From: Jiangella sp. DSM 45060
GTDB taxonomy: Bacteria > Actinomycetota > Actinomycetes > Jiangellales > Jiangellaceae
Assembly: GCF_900105175.1 (NCBI RefSeq)
Contig: NZ_LT629771.1
Span: forward strand, 744,001-808,000
Reading direction: 5' to 3'
Length of the DNA: 64,000 nucleotides
Shown piece by piece: positions 26,641 to 35,510 of the stretch. How positions within the stretch are numbered: position 1 is the stretch's first letter; every line of letters starts with the position of its first letter. A model generated the notes under the pieces. The model was given only the letters and a program-made list of their open reading frames with translations. It made no database searches and was not told where the DNA came from. A program made the position numbers and the translations under genes.

Positions 26641-29452
26641 GGGTGTCGCGGCCGCGGCGCAGCACGTCGGGCATGCGCGGCACCGGAGCGCCCAGCAGGT
26701 CGCCGGCTTCGTCGCTGGTGAGGCTGCGCATCTCGCGCAGGAGGTCGGCCGAGCGGAGCCAGCTGTGCCGGGCGTCGCCGTCGCGGCCGAGCAGCCGCAG
26801 GATGTCGCCGCGCAGCCACCGCGCCAGCGCCTCGTCGACGCTGGAGCCGCAGGCCTGGAACGCCTCGATGGCCTGCTCGAGGCAGCCGAGGGCGCGCTCG
26901 GGCCGTCCGGCGTCGAGGTGGGCGTCGCCGAGGCGGAACAGCGCGATGCCGGTGAGGTGCGGGCTGTCGTCCAGCCGCAGCGCCCGCTCCTGGCAGGCGA
27001 CGGCGTCGTCGAGCCGGCCGGCCAAGTGGTGTCCGACGCCGAGCCGGGTGAGCGTGAGCGCCTCGCCCCGGGCGTCGGCGATCTCGCGCTGCAGCTCCAG
27101 CGCCCGGCGGTAGTGCTCGAACGCCTCGTCGGTGCGGCCGCGGTGGTGCAGGACGAAGCCGAGCGCGCTGCGGGCGTCGGCCTCGCCGTGGTGGTCGCCG
27201 CCCTCGTGCGCCGCGCGGACCGCCTCGAGGCCGTGTTCGTGCGCCTCCGGCAGCCGGTTCAGCATGAAGTAGCCGTCGCTGAGGCTCTGGTGCAGCTTCG
27301 AGCGCCACCGTGCCTGCCCGGTGTCGCCGAGCGCCGCCAGCGCCAGCCGGCCGATGGCGACGAGGTCGGCCCACCGGTCCTGGCTGCGCAGCGGGTGCGC
27401 CATGGCCGCGGCCAGCCCGGCCAGGATCGCCGGGCCGTCGCCGTCGAGCGCGGCGGCGTGGATGGCGGCGGCGGTGATGTTGTCGGACTCGGCCCGCACC
27501 CAGGCCGAGATGGCCGGGCCGTCGGGGAGATCGGCGCCGGGCTGCGTGCGGCCGGTCTGCGTCGTCTCGGGCCCGATGGCCGCGTGCTGGTCGGACCACG
27601 CGACGCTCATGCGCGAGGCCTGCCGCGCGGTGGCGAGGTAGTGGTGCAGCGCCCGGCGCAGTGCGTCGTCGCGGGCCGCCGGGGTCAGCGTCCGCTCGGC
27701 CCGTTCGCGCGCGTAGAGGCGGACGAGGTCGTGCAGGGTGAAGCGGTCGCCCGGCGCCGCGATCAGCAGCTGTGTCTCGGCCAGCTGGTCCAGCGCCCGG
27801 CGCGTGGCGGCCAGCGTCCGTCCGGACAGCGCGGCCGCCGTGTGGACGGTGAAGTCGGCGAACCCGGCCAGGCCCAGGCTGGTGAAGACCGCCGCGGGCG
27901 TCTCGTCGAGCACCGTGAACGCGACGTCGCAGCTGGCCCGCACCGCGAGATCGTCGTGCTCCAGCTCGTCGAGGCGGTGCTGGGCGTCGTCGAGGCGGTC
28001 TCGCAGCGACGACAGCGTCCAGTCGGGCCGGGCCAGCAGCCGCGCCCCGGCCACCCGGACGGCCAGCGGGAGCAGCCCGCACAACGCCACGACCTCGGCG
28101 GCGACCGCGGGCTCGGCGGCCACGCGGCCTGGCCCGGCGACCGCGGCGAGCAGTTCGGCGGCCTCGTCGGGGGTCAGCGTGTCCAGCGCCAGCCGCCGCG
28201 CACCGGCGATGGTCGAGAGCACCCGGCGGCCGGTGACCAGCAGCGCCGGTCCGCTGCCGGGCTCGGGCAGCAGCGGCCGGACCTGCGCGGCGGAGTCGGC
28301 GTCGTCGAGCACCATCAGCAGCCGCCGCCCGGCCGTCGTCGAGCGGAACAGCGCCGCCGCGGCGGACACGTCGGCCGGGACGTCGCGCTCCTCGACCCCG
28401 AGCGACCCGAGCAGCCTGACCAGCACGTCGTGCGGGCTCAGCGGCCGCACCCCGGGCGTCGCGCCGTGCAGGTTCACGTACAGCCGGCCGTCCGGGAAGC
28501 CGGCGGCGGCCGCGTGCGCCGCACGCAGCGCCAGGGCGGACTTGCCGACGCCGCCCGGCCCGCTGATCGTCACGACGGCGCCGGCGGTCAGCCAGCCGGC
28601 CACCCGCCGGACCTCGTCGCGCCGCCCGGTGAACGCGGGGTCGGCGGGTGGCAGCTCGGCGGGTCGGCGTGGGTGCGCGGGCCGCGCCGGCCCTGCTGGC
28701 CCTGCCGGCCGCGGTGCTGCCAGCGCGGGGTCGTCGGTCAGGATCGCCTGCTCGAGCTCGCGCAGTTCCGGGCCCGGCTCCAGGCCCAGCTCCTCGACCA
28801 GCACGGCCCGGGCCCGGTGGTACACCTCGAGCGCGTCGGCCGTGCGGCCGGACCTGTGCAGCGCGAGCATGAGCTGGCGGTACAGCCGCTGCCGCAGCGG
28901 GTGCGCGGCCGTCAGCGCCGTCAGCTCCGCGACCAACAGGTCGTGTTCGCCACGCCCCAGGTCGGCGTCGACGCGCCACTCCACGACGGCGAGCCGCAGC
29001 TCGTCCAGCCGGGCCGCCTCGGCGCTCGACCCGGGCAGCTCCGCGTAGGCCGGGCGCCCGCGCCAGAGGGCGGGGGCCCGGCGGAGCAGGTCGGCCGCGC
29101 GGTCGAGGTCGCCGTCCGCCAGCGCGTCCCTTCCGGCGCCCGCCAGCCGCTCGAACTCCTCGTCGTCGGCCTCGCCGGGCCGCACCTCGAGCTGGTAACC
29201 GGACCGGTCGTGCACGATGCGGTCGTCGCCCAGCAGGCGCCGCAGCCGGTGCACGTAACTCTGCAGGTTCGCCCGCGCCGACGGCGGCGGACGCCCGTCC
29301 CACAACGCCTCCGTCAGTGCGTCGGCCGAGACCCGCGTGTTGCGGCGCGCCAGCAGGACCGCCAGCAGCAGCCGCTGCTTCGCCGACGTGACCGGCACGG
29401 CCGCCCCGAGGTCGTCGTGGACCGTCAAGGGGCCCAGGACGCCGAACCTCAT
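26627..29452 (-). CDS. AfsR/SARP-type transcriptional activator with NB-ARC and TPR domains
   Basis: 941 residues from ATG 29452. Order of domains: OmpR-type winged HTH (1-95, MRFGVLGPLTVHDD and SARANLQSYVHRLRRLLG), bacterial transcriptional activation domain (about 97-245, ELGLEPGPELRELEQAIL), a Pro/Ala linker, NB-ARC ATPase (270-560, Walker A GPGGVGKS at 298-305, Walker B RLLMVLDDAD, GLLPLAVRVAG), and TPR repeats to the C-terminus (GRTDEAFEHYRRALELQREI). Such proteins activate secondary metabolism or other pathways in actinobacteria. The usual targets, biosynthetic or redox genes, are not adjacent. The stop lies at the edge of the tandem repeat array. Confidence 0.93.
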   Translation of the reverse strand: MRFGVLGPLTVHDDLGAAVPVTSAKQRLLLAVLLARRNTRVSADALTEALWDGRPPPSARANLQSYVHRLRRLLGDDRIVHDRSGYQLEVRPGEADDEEFERLAGAGRDALADGDLDRAADLLRRAPALWRGRPAYAELPGSSAEAARLDELRLAVVEWRVDADLGRGEHDLLVAELTALTAAHPLRQRLYRQLMLALHRSGRTADALEVYHRARAVLVEELGLEPGPELRELEQAILTDDPALAAPRPAGPAGPARPAHPRRPAELPPADPAFTGRRDEVRRVAGWLTAGAVVTISGPGGVGKSALALRAAHAAAAGFPDGRLYVNLHGATPGVRPLSPHDVLVRLLGSLGVEERDVPADVSAAAALFRSTTAGRRLLMVLDDADSAAQVRPLLPEPGSGPALLVTGRRVLSTIAGARRLALDTLTPDEAAELLAAVAGPGRVAAEPAVAAEVVALCGLLPLAVRVAGARLLARPDWTLSSLRDRLDDAQHRLDELEHDDLAVRASCDVAFTVLDETPAAVFTSLGLAGFADFTVHTAAALSGRTLAATRRALDQLAETQLLIAAPGDRFTLHDLVRLYARERAERTLTPAARDDALRRALHHYLATARQASRMSVAWSDQHAAIGPETTQTGRTQPGADLPDGPAISAWVRAESDNITAAAIHAAALDGDGPAILAGLAAAMAHPLRSQDRWADLVAIGRLALAALGDTGQARWRSKLHQSLSDGYFMLNRLPEAHEHGLEAVRAAHEGGDHHGEADARSALGFVLHHRGRTDEAFEHYRRALELQREIADARGEALTLTRLGVGHHLAGRLDDAVACQERALRLDDSPHLTGIALFRLGDAHLDAGRPERALGCLEQAIEAFQACGSSVDEALARWLRGDILRLLGRDGDARHSWLRSADLLREMRSLTSDEAGDLLGAPVPRMPDVLRRGRDTRHPA

Positions 29453-29522
29453 GGCACCTCCTGGTCTGCGGCCGCCGCGCCTCGGTAGCGTACTTCACCA
29501 GCGAACGACCGCCGGGTGCAAA

Positions 29523-29562
29523 GCCCGCCCGGCTGGGAGGGAGTCCCACCCTACGGGCGGGC
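29523..29562 (+). repeat. REP-like GC hairpin element
   Basis: GCCCGCCCG (29523-29531) and CGGGCGGGC (29554-29562) are perfect 9-base inverted arms. The right half CCCACCCTACGGGCGGGCACCGAC is written here by position only as 29545-29568 and matches the copies at 35550, 35800, 36067 and 50110; the loop is variant. It lies upstream of the AfsR-like gene and downstream of the ABC permease gene. Confidence 0.8.
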
Positions 29563-29582
29563 ACCGACACACTCGCGCGCGA

Positions 29583-29760
29583 ACGCCCGCACCGACTCGC
29601 TCCGCCCGCACCGACTCGCTCCGCCACGCCGACTCGCTCCGCCACGCCCGCTGCACCGACTGGTCCGCGGCGCCGACTCGCTCCGCCACGCCGACTCGCT
29701 CCGCCACGCCCGCTGCACCGACTGGTCCGCGGCGCCGACTCGCTCCGCCACGCCGGCTCG
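29583..29760. repeat. Short tandem repeats (18-bp and 26-bp units) in a gene-free stretch
   Basis: The 373 bases between the AfsR-like start and the ABC permease stop hold no supported gene. CCGACTCGCTCCGCC occurs six times. From 29628 an 18-base unit A (GCCGACTCGCTCCGCCAC) and a 26-base unit B (29646-29671) alternate as A B A A B A, so the composite period is 62 bases (29628 and 29690). Open frames here are repeat artefacts. Confidence 0.85.
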
Positions 29761-29825
29761 CCCGCTGCGCCATGTCGGCGGCAGCGGGCGAGGGGAGCGC
29801 GACGGCCGGTGGGCCGGCGCGTCGG

Positions 29826-30749
29826 TCAGGTGACGTCGCGGTGTCGCATCAGCAGCGCCCCCACCACCGCGAAGACCACCAGGTACGCGGCCACCAGCAG
29901 CGCCGCCGGCCGGCCGTCGAGAACCGTCAGGACGCCGGGCGCGCCGTCGGGGTCGTCCGAGCCGCCGGCGCCCAGCGCGCCGGCCAGCGACCCCGCCGCC
30001 GTCCCCGGCAGCACGTCGGTCACGTACTCGATGCCGCTGAGCAGGTTGCCGACGCCGCGCAGCAGGTTCTCGATCACCAGCGACCACACCAGCCCGAGGC
30101 CGACCGCCAGCGCCGGGCTGCGGGTCAGCACACCGACCAGCACGCCGGCCATGGCCCACATCCCGAAGATCAGCAGCCCGCCGCCGACCGCCTCGGCCAG
30201 CGCGCCGAGCTCCGGCCACACCAAGCTCTGCCCCTCGGTGACGGCGATCAGCGTCGACGCCGCGAAGTCCAGCACGAGCGTCGCCGCGATCACGCCGACG
30301 ACGGCGATGGCGACGGCGGCGACGGTCCCGCCGAACGTCGACAGCCGGCCCGGGCCCTGTGTGAGCGCCGTCTTCCAGGTGCCCCAGCCGTAGCCGCTGC
30401 CGGCCGCCAGCGCGCCGAGGATGAACATGATCGCGCCGCCGAACATCGGCATGCCGCCGGTGAGCACCGACGGGATCGCGGCCGGCAGCAGGTCCGGCAG
30501 CAGCGCCGACGGCGGGACGCCCTCGTTGGAGAAGCCGGACGAGCCGGTCGAGTACGCGATGTAGTTGAACAGGTACGCGAAGGTGAGGTTGAGCAGCAGC
30601 CACACCGTCGCGAGGATCCAGACCGCCGGCCACTTCCGCAGCCGCAGCAGCTCGGCCTTCGTGCTGGCGACCAGTCCGCCGACCATGGTGGGGACGGCGC
30701 GGGCCTCGCCGCGCGCGGTGGCCCGGCCGGTCATCGTCGCGGTGCTCAT
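29826..30749 (-). CDS. ABC-2 type transporter permease
   Basis: 307 residues from ATG 30749. Six hydrophobic segments are visible: about 45-65 (WPAVWILATVWLLLNLTFAY), 105-125, 142-165, 190-212, 215-235 and 280-300, the pattern of ABC-2 membrane proteins. The start overlaps the stop of the ATPase gene by four bases (ATGA), so the two form one exporter. Divergent histidine kinase and response regulator genes follow, which often sense the compound or cell-envelope state dealt with by the transporter. Substrate unknown. Confidence 0.9.
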   Translation of the reverse strand: MSTATMTGRATARGEARAVPTMVGGLVASTKAELLRLRKWPAVWILATVWLLLNLTFAYLFNYIAYSTGSSGFSNEGVPPSALLPDLLPAAIPSVLTGGMPMFGGAIMFILGALAAGSGYGWGTWKTALTQGPGRLSTFGGTVAAVAIAVVGVIAATLVLDFAASTLIAVTEGQSLVWPELGALAEAVGGGLLIFGMWAMAGVLVGVLTRSPALAVGLGLVWSLVIENLLRGVGNLLSGIEYVTDVLPGTAAGSLAGALGAGGSDDPDGAPGVLTVLDGRPAALLVAAYLVVFAVVGALLMRHRDVT

Positions 30750-31651
30750 CGGTTCTCCTCCTCGTCGGTCGTCATCTCGAAGAACACGTCCTCCAGCGAC
30801 CGCTCGGCCGTCCGGATCTCGTGGATGTCGGCGCCGGCCGCGACCAGCGCGCGGGCCAGCTCGGGCGCCCGCTCGTCGGACAGCTCCAGCCGGACGCCCG
30901 CGTCGGTGAGCTGGACGGCGTCGTCGCCGGCCACCTGCATCGAGACCGAGAGCGCCACCTCCACCGGCTCCGCGCGGACCAGCAGGGTGCTGGCGCCGCG
31001 CAGCTCGGCGACGGTGCTCTCCGCCAGCAGCCGGCCGTGCGCGATGACGCCGACGCGGTCGCAGATCTCCTGCACCTCGGCCAGCAGGTGGCTGGACAGC
31101 AGCACCGTCTGGCCCTGCTCGGCGAGGTCGACGACGAGCTTGCGCATGTCGGCCATGCCGGCGGGGTCCAGCCCGTTGGTGGGCTCGTCCAGGACCAGCA
31201 GGTCCGGCTCGCCGAGCAGTGCGGACGCGACGCCGAGACGCTGCTTCATGCCCAGCGAGTACGACTTGAACGCGTCGCCGCCGCGCTCGGCGAGGTCCAC
31301 GCGGTGCAGCGCGTCCTCGACCGCCTGGTCGGAGACGCCCTGGTAGCGGGCCATCACGCGCAGGTTGTCGCGGCCGGAGAGGTAGGGGTAGAAGCCGGGA
31401 CCCTCGACCAGCGCGCCGACTCGTGCCGTCGCGCCGGGCTCGCCGGGCGCGTGGCCCAGGATCGTCGCGCTCCCGCTGGTGGGACGGACCAGGCCGAGCA
31501 GCATGCGCAGCGTGGTCGTCTTGCCGGCTCCGTTCGGTCCGAGGAAGCCGTAGACCTCACCGCGGCGGACGGTGAGGCTCACGTCGTTGACGGCGAGCCG
31601 GTCGCCGTAACGCTTGGTCAGCCGTTCGGTGACCACGATGGTGTTCGTCAT
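30746..31651 (-). CDS. ABC transporter ATP-binding protein
   Basis: 301 residues. All ABC motifs are intact: Walker A GPNGAGKT (38-45), signature SYSLGMKQR, Walker B LLVLDEPTNGLDP, and the switch His in LLSSHLLAEVQE. The C-terminal 80 residues form the extra domain typical of drug/antibiotic-type exporters of the CcmA/DrrA group. It pairs with the permease downstream, with a four-base overlap. The promoter lies in the 134-base gap shared with the divergent sensor kinase gene. Confidence 0.94.
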   Translation of the reverse strand: MTNTIVVTERLTKRYGDRLAVNDVSLTVRRGEVYGFLGPNGAGKTTTLRMLLGLVRPTSGSATILGHAPGEPGATARVGALVEGPGFYPYLSGRDNLRVMARYQGVSDQAVEDALHRVDLAERGGDAFKSYSLGMKQRLGVASALLGEPDLLVLDEPTNGLDPAGMADMRKLVVDLAEQGQTVLLSSHLLAEVQEICDRVGVIAHGRLLAESTVAELRGASTLLVRAEPVEVALSVSMQVAGDDAVQLTDAGVRLELSDERAPELARALVAAGADIHEIRTAERSLEDVFFEMTTDEEENR

Positions 31652-31710
31652 GGCTCCACGCTCCCGCGCAGCCGCCGTCGCCCGCGTCGTCCACAGAGCG
31701 GCATCGGGCG

Positions 31711-31726
31711 TACGCAGATTCGCGTA
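31711..31726. promoter_or_regulatory. Inverted repeat in the shared ABC transporter / two-component promoter
   Basis: TACGC (31711-31715) and GCGTA (31722-31726) form an inverted repeat around AGATTC. It lies in the 134-base divergent intergenic region, where a NarL-type response regulator would be expected to bind for autoregulation and control of the exporter. The short arms make this tentative. Confidence 0.3.
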
Positions 31727-31785
31727 GTGCGGTTACGCCGCGTCGCCGACGCCGCGCGGCCGCCGCCCGTCCTAGGGTCGAGAGC

Positions 31786-33018
31786 ATGGAACGGGTGCGG
31801 ACCTGGCTGATCGACGCGGGCATCACGCTGGCGCTGGTGGTGCTGGGCGTCGGCGGCACGCACGGCGCGTCCCAGGGACAGGCGTGGGCGCGCGACCCCG
31901 GCGTGTTCGCCTACACGCTGGTGGTCGTCGCCGCGCTGTCGTTGCTGCTGCGTAGGGCGTATCCGCGCACGACGCTGCTGATCAACGCCGCGGCCCTGGT
32001 GACGTACCTGGCCGCCGACTACGCCTACGGCCCGATCATGATCACCGTCCCGGTCGTCATGTACACGCTCGGCCACCAGCTGCCGCTGCGTTCGGCGGTG
32101 CGCTGGGGCGGCGGCTACTACGCGGTGTTCTTCGCGGTGTCGACGGTGCGGCTGCTCGACGACTCCGGCAACGACGTGTGGCGGCAGGGCGCCGCGTGGG
32201 CCATCGCGTCGCTGGCGCTCTTCGGCGCGCCGCTGGCCATCGGGGCCGCGCTGAAGACCCGGCGCGAGTCGCAGGCCGACGTGCGCGCGGCGCTGGCCCG
32301 GCGCGCGGTGTCGGAGGAGCGGCTGCGCATGGCGCAGGAGCTGCACGACTCCGTCGGGCACGGCCTCGCCGTCATCGCCATGCAGGCCGGCGTCGCGCTG
32401 CACGTCCTCGACCGCAACCCCGAGAAGGTGCGGGCCGCGCTGGAGGCGATCCGCGACACCAGCCGGTCCTCCCTCGACGGCCTGCGGGCCGAGCTGCAGG
32501 TGCTGCGCAGCCCGGTCACCGACGCCGCGCCGCGCAGCCCCGGCGCCGGGCTGGCCGGGGTCGGCGTCCTGCTCGACCGCATCCGCGCCGGCGGCGTCGA
32601 GGTGGTGGCCGACCTCGACGGCGCGTCCGGCGGCGACCTCCCGCCCGACGTCGACGTCGCGGCATACCGCATCGTGCAGGAGTCGCTCACCAACGTGCTG
32701 CGGCACGCGGCCGCTACCCGGGCCGAGGTCCGCATCCGCCGCGCCGGCGGCGAGCTGCTGGTGGACGTCAGCGACAACGGGGTGGGCGGGGGCGCGCCAC
32801 CCCCGCCGCCGGGCCCGGCCGGCCCCGCCGGGTCGCCGTCCGAGCTGGGCGAGGACGACGGGTCGGGCACCGGGATCGCCGGCATGCGGGCCCGGGCCGA
32901 GGCGGTCGGCGGCCGGTTGCAGGCCGGTCCGCGCACCGGTGGCGGGTTCGCCGTCCACGCCCGGCTGCCCCTCGCCGGCGCCGACCGGGAGCCGGACATG
33001 TCAGGATCGACGTCATGA
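31786..33018 (+). CDS. NarL-type sensor histidine kinase
   Basis: 410 residues. Four or five transmembrane helices fill residues 10-160 with hardly any extracytoplasmic loop, so the stimulus is likely sensed in the membrane. The HisKA_3 dimerisation domain contains the phosphoacceptor His187 in AQELHDSVGHGLAVIAMQ. The HATPase domain follows (QESLTNVLRHA, VSDNGVGGG), interrupted by a Pro/Gly-rich insert before GTGIAGMRARAEAVGG. Its TGA overlaps the ATG of the response regulator gene. Divergent from the ABC exporter genes, its likely target. Confidence 0.93.
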   Translation: MERVRTWLIDAGITLALVVLGVGGTHGASQGQAWARDPGVFAYTLVVVAALSLLLRRAYPRTTLLINAAALVTYLAADYAYGPIMITVPVVMYTLGHQLPLRSAVRWGGGYYAVFFAVSTVRLLDDSGNDVWRQGAAWAIASLALFGAPLAIGAALKTRRESQADVRAALARRAVSEERLRMAQELHDSVGHGLAVIAMQAGVALHVLDRNPEKVRAALEAIRDTSRSSLDGLRAELQVLRSPVTDAAPRSPGAGLAGVGVLLDRIRAGGVEVVADLDGASGGDLPPDVDVAAYRIVQESLTNVLRHAAATRAEVRIRRAGGELLVDVSDNGVGGGAPPPPPGPAGPAGSPSELGEDDGSGTGIAGMRARAEAVGGRLQAGPRTGGGFAVHARLPLAGADREPDMSGSTS

Positions 33019-33671
33019 TTCGCGTTGCGGTGATCGACGACCAGGCTCTGGTGCGCATGGGCCTGTCCACACTGCTCGAGACCGAGGACGACACCGAGCT
33101 GGCCGGCGAGGCCTCCGACGGCCGGGCCGGCGTCGACCTCGTCCGGCGCACCAAGCCCGACGTCGTGCTGATGGACATCCGCATGCCGGTGCTCGACGGT
33201 CTCGCGGCGCTGCGCGAGATCACCGCCGACGCCGCGCTGGCCGACGTCAAGGTCATCGTGCTGACCACGTTCGAGCTGGACGAGTACGTGTTCGAGGCGC
33301 TGCGCGGCGGCGCCAGCGGGTTCGTCCTCAAGGACTCGCCGCCCGACGAGCTGCTGCACGCCATCCGCGTCGTCGCCGACGGCGGCAGCCTGCTCTCCCC
33401 GTCCGTCACCCGCCGCGTCATCGAGCAGTTCAGCGGCCGTGACGTGCCGGCCAGCACACCGCACCCCGAACTCGACCGCCTCACCGAGCGCGAGCGCGAG
33501 ATCGTCGCCTGGGTGGCGACCGGCCGTTCCAACGACGAGATCGCCGCCGAGCTCGTCGTCAGCCCCGCGACCGTCCGCACGCACGTCAGCCGCGCCATGG
33601 TGAAGCTGCACGCCCGCGACCGCGCCCAGCTGGTGGTCTTCGCCGTCCAGTCCGGGCTCACGCAGCCGTGA
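33015..33671 (+). CDS. NarL/FixJ-family response regulator
   Basis: 218 residues from ATG 33015 (ATGA overlap with the kinase gene). The receiver domain has the acidic pair in VIDDQALVRMG, phosphoacceptor Asp54 in VVLMDIRMPVLDG, the conserved Thr in IVLTTFELDEY and Lys in FVLKDSPPDEL. The LuxR-type HTH is complete (LTEREREIVAWVATGRSNDE to SPATVRTHVSRAMVKL). It forms the output of the adjacent kinase. A HAD phosphatase gene starts within its stop codon. Confidence 0.95.
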   Translation: MIRVAVIDDQALVRMGLSTLLETEDDTELAGEASDGRAGVDLVRRTKPDVVLMDIRMPVLDGLAALREITADAALADVKVIVLTTFELDEYVFEALRGGASGFVLKDSPPDELLHAIRVVADGGSLLSPSVTRRVIEQFSGRDVPASTPHPELDRLTEREREIVAWVATGRSNDEIAAELVVSPATVRTHVSRAMVKLHARDRAQLVVFAVQSGLTQP

Positions 33672-34450
33672 AGGTCGTCGCCACCGACCTCGACGGCACC
33701 CTGCTCCGCGGTGACGGGACGGTGTCGCCGCGCACCCGGGCGGCGCTGGACCGCGCCGAGGCCGCCGGCGCGACCGTCGTGTTCGTGTCGGGGCGGCCGC
33801 CGCGCTGGATCGACGTGCTCGCCGAGGAGGTCGGCGAGCACGGGCTGGCGATCTGCGCGAACGGCGCCCTCGTCTACGACGTGCGCCGCCGCGAGATCGT
33901 CGAGGAGCACGGCCTGCCCGGCGACGTCGCGCTGGAGGTGGCGCGGGCGATCCGGGCCAACGTGCCGGGCGCGACGTTCGCCATCGAGCGGCGGCTGACG
34001 TTCGGCCAGGAGCCGTCCTTCCGCGGGACGTGGCCGGTGCCCGACGGGACGGTCATCGCGTCGCTGGAGGAGCTGCTGGCCGAGCCGGTGTCGAAGCTGG
34101 TCGTCACGCACCCGTCGCTGTCCGCCGCCGAGTTCGTCTCTCGCGCCGCGGCCGTGGTGGGGTCGCTGGCCGCCGCGACCTACTCCGGCCACGCGGCCGT
34201 CCTGGAGGTCAGCCGCGCGGGCGTCTCGAAGGCGTCCGCGCTGGCCGCGCTCTGCGGCTCCCTGGGCGTCGACGCACACGACGTGGTCGCGTTCGGCGAC
34301 ATGCCCAACGACGTCCCCATGCTCGCCTGGGCCGGCACGTCCTACGCCGTCCGCAACGCCCACCCCGACGCCGTCGCCGCCGCGTCCGCCCGCTGCCCGT
34401 CCAACGACGAGGACGGGGTCGCGCAGGTGCTGGAGGAGATCTTCGCCTGA
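33668..34450 (+). CDS. HAD-superfamily (Cof-type) phosphatase
   Basis: 260 residues from GTG 33668, overlapping the previous TGA (GTGA). Motif I is TDLDGT with nucleophile Asp7 and acid/base Asp9; motif II is VFVSGRPP; motif III/IV include KASALAALCG and FGDMPNDVPML. The cap domain is the large C2 type inserted between, as in Cof/YidA sugar-phosphate phosphatases. Substrate unknown; likely a phosphorylated sugar or nucleotide. Cotranscription with the two-component genes is likely, though a functional link is not evident. Confidence 0.92.
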   Translation: MKVVATDLDGTLLRGDGTVSPRTRAALDRAEAAGATVVFVSGRPPRWIDVLAEEVGEHGLAICANGALVYDVRRREIVEEHGLPGDVALEVARAIRANVPGATFAIERRLTFGQEPSFRGTWPVPDGTVIASLEELLAEPVSKLVVTHPSLSAAEFVSRAAAVVGSLAAATYSGHAAVLEVSRAGVSKASALAALCGSLGVDAHDVVAFGDMPNDVPMLAWAGTSYAVRNAHPDAVAAASARCPSNDEDGVAQVLEEIFA

Positions 34451-34542
34451 CCGCTTCCAATACGTGACAAGAGATGTCGTGATTCGCCGGGAGGCTGATG
34501 GGCGTACCGATTCTCGATGACTCGAATGGAGTCGATGTGACG

Positions 34543-34938
34543 ATGGAACGAACGGCCGTCAACCCGGTGACGTGGTCGGCGCCGATGGGATTTCACCAGG
34601 GTGAGGTCGTGTCCGGGCACACCCGGACCCTGTACTGCTCGGGGCAGACCGCGATGAGCCGCGACGGCGAGCCGCTGCACCCCGGCGACATGGCGGCGCA
34701 GCTGGCGCTGAGCCTCGACAACCTGGAGGCCGTGCTCGGCGAGGCCGGCATGTCGCTGGCGAACCTCGTCCGCCTCAACGTCTACACCACCGACGTCGAC
34801 CTGCTGTTTCAGCACTACGGCGTGCTGGCGTCGCGGCTGGGCGCCGCCGGGGTCGCGCCGCCCACCACCATGCTCGGGGTGACGCGGCTGGCGATCCCCG
34901 TCCTCATGGTGGAGCTCGAGGGAACCGCCGTCGGGTGA
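34543..34938 (+). CDS. RidA/YjgF-family protein
   Basis: 131 residues from ATG 34543 (ERTAVNPVTWSAPMGFHQG). An upstream ATG at 34498 with GGGAGG too close in front would add 15 residues that do not fit the family. The YjgF core is clear: LYCSGQTAMSRDGEPLHPGD, NLEAVLGEAGMSLANLVRLN and YTTDVDLLFQHYGV. RidA proteins deaminate reactive enamine/imine intermediates, but in place of the terminal catalytic Arg context (IEIE in RidA) this one ends LMVELEGTAVG, as in subfamilies of unknown substrate. Coupled to the next gene by a GTGA overlap. Confidence 0.88.
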   Translation: MERTAVNPVTWSAPMGFHQGEVVSGHTRTLYCSGQTAMSRDGEPLHPGDMAAQLALSLDNLEAVLGEAGMSLANLVRLNVYTTDVDLLFQHYGVLASRLGAAGVAPPTTMLGVTRLAIPVLMVELEGTAVG

Positions 34939-35426
34939 GCCGCGTGCTCAGGGTGGTGACGATCGGCGTCTACGGCTTCGACGGCGCGTCCTTCCTGCGC
35001 CGGCTGCGGCACTCGGACGTCCGCCTCCTGCTCGACGTCCGCCAGCGCCGCGGCGTGCGCGGACCCGAGTACGCCTGGGCGAACTCGCGCCGATTGCAGG
35101 GGGCGCTCGCCGAGGCCGGGATCGGCTACCGGCACCACCCTGAGCTCGCGCCCACCACCGAACTGCGCCACGTGCAGTACGCCGAGGACCACCTCCGCGG
35201 TGTCGGCCGGCGCTCCCGCCGCGAACTCGCCCCCGCGTACGTCCGCCGGTACACGGCCGAGGTGCTCGACCGGGCGGATCTCGCGCCGGTGGTGACGGCC
35301 CTGCCGACCACCGGAGCCGCCGCCCTCCTCTGCGTCGAGCGCGACCCCGAGGCATGTCACCGCTCGCTGATCGCCGAGCGGTTGGCCGGCCGGTTCGGCG
35401 TGGTGGTCGAGCACGCGATGTCCTGA
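34935..35426 (+). CDS. DUF488-family protein
   Basis: 163 residues from GTG 34935, overlapping the preceding TGA. Family landmarks are present: VVTIGVYGFDGASFLRRLR at the start, LLLDVRQRRG with the conserved Arg, the central Tyr/Arg-rich helix (AYVRRYTAEVL) and ALLCVERDPEACHRSLIAER near the end with the Cys-His pair. DUF488 proteins have no established activity; the Cys-His motif is its best candidate site. An 800-base repeat field follows it. Confidence 0.88.
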   Translation: MSRVLRVVTIGVYGFDGASFLRRLRHSDVRLLLDVRQRRGVRGPEYAWANSRRLQGALAEAGIGYRHHPELAPTTELRHVQYAEDHLRGVGRRSRRELAPAYVRRYTAEVLDRADLAPVVTALPTTGAAALLCVERDPEACHRSLIAERLAGRFGVVVEHAMS

Positions 35427-35510
35427 CCCGCGGACGTCGGCCGGGCGCTCCGGGTTTCGCGTGGGCCTGCCGCTGGCGGCGGACGGCCCGGCGTGGCCGG
35501 CCGGCTGCCG

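Noticed and set aside
26255..29488. Very long plus-strand open frame opposite the AfsR-like gene
   Set aside because: It runs through the tandem repeats and then antisense to a gene with complete domains; Arg/Gln/Gly-rich composition typical of an antisense frame in GC-rich DNA.
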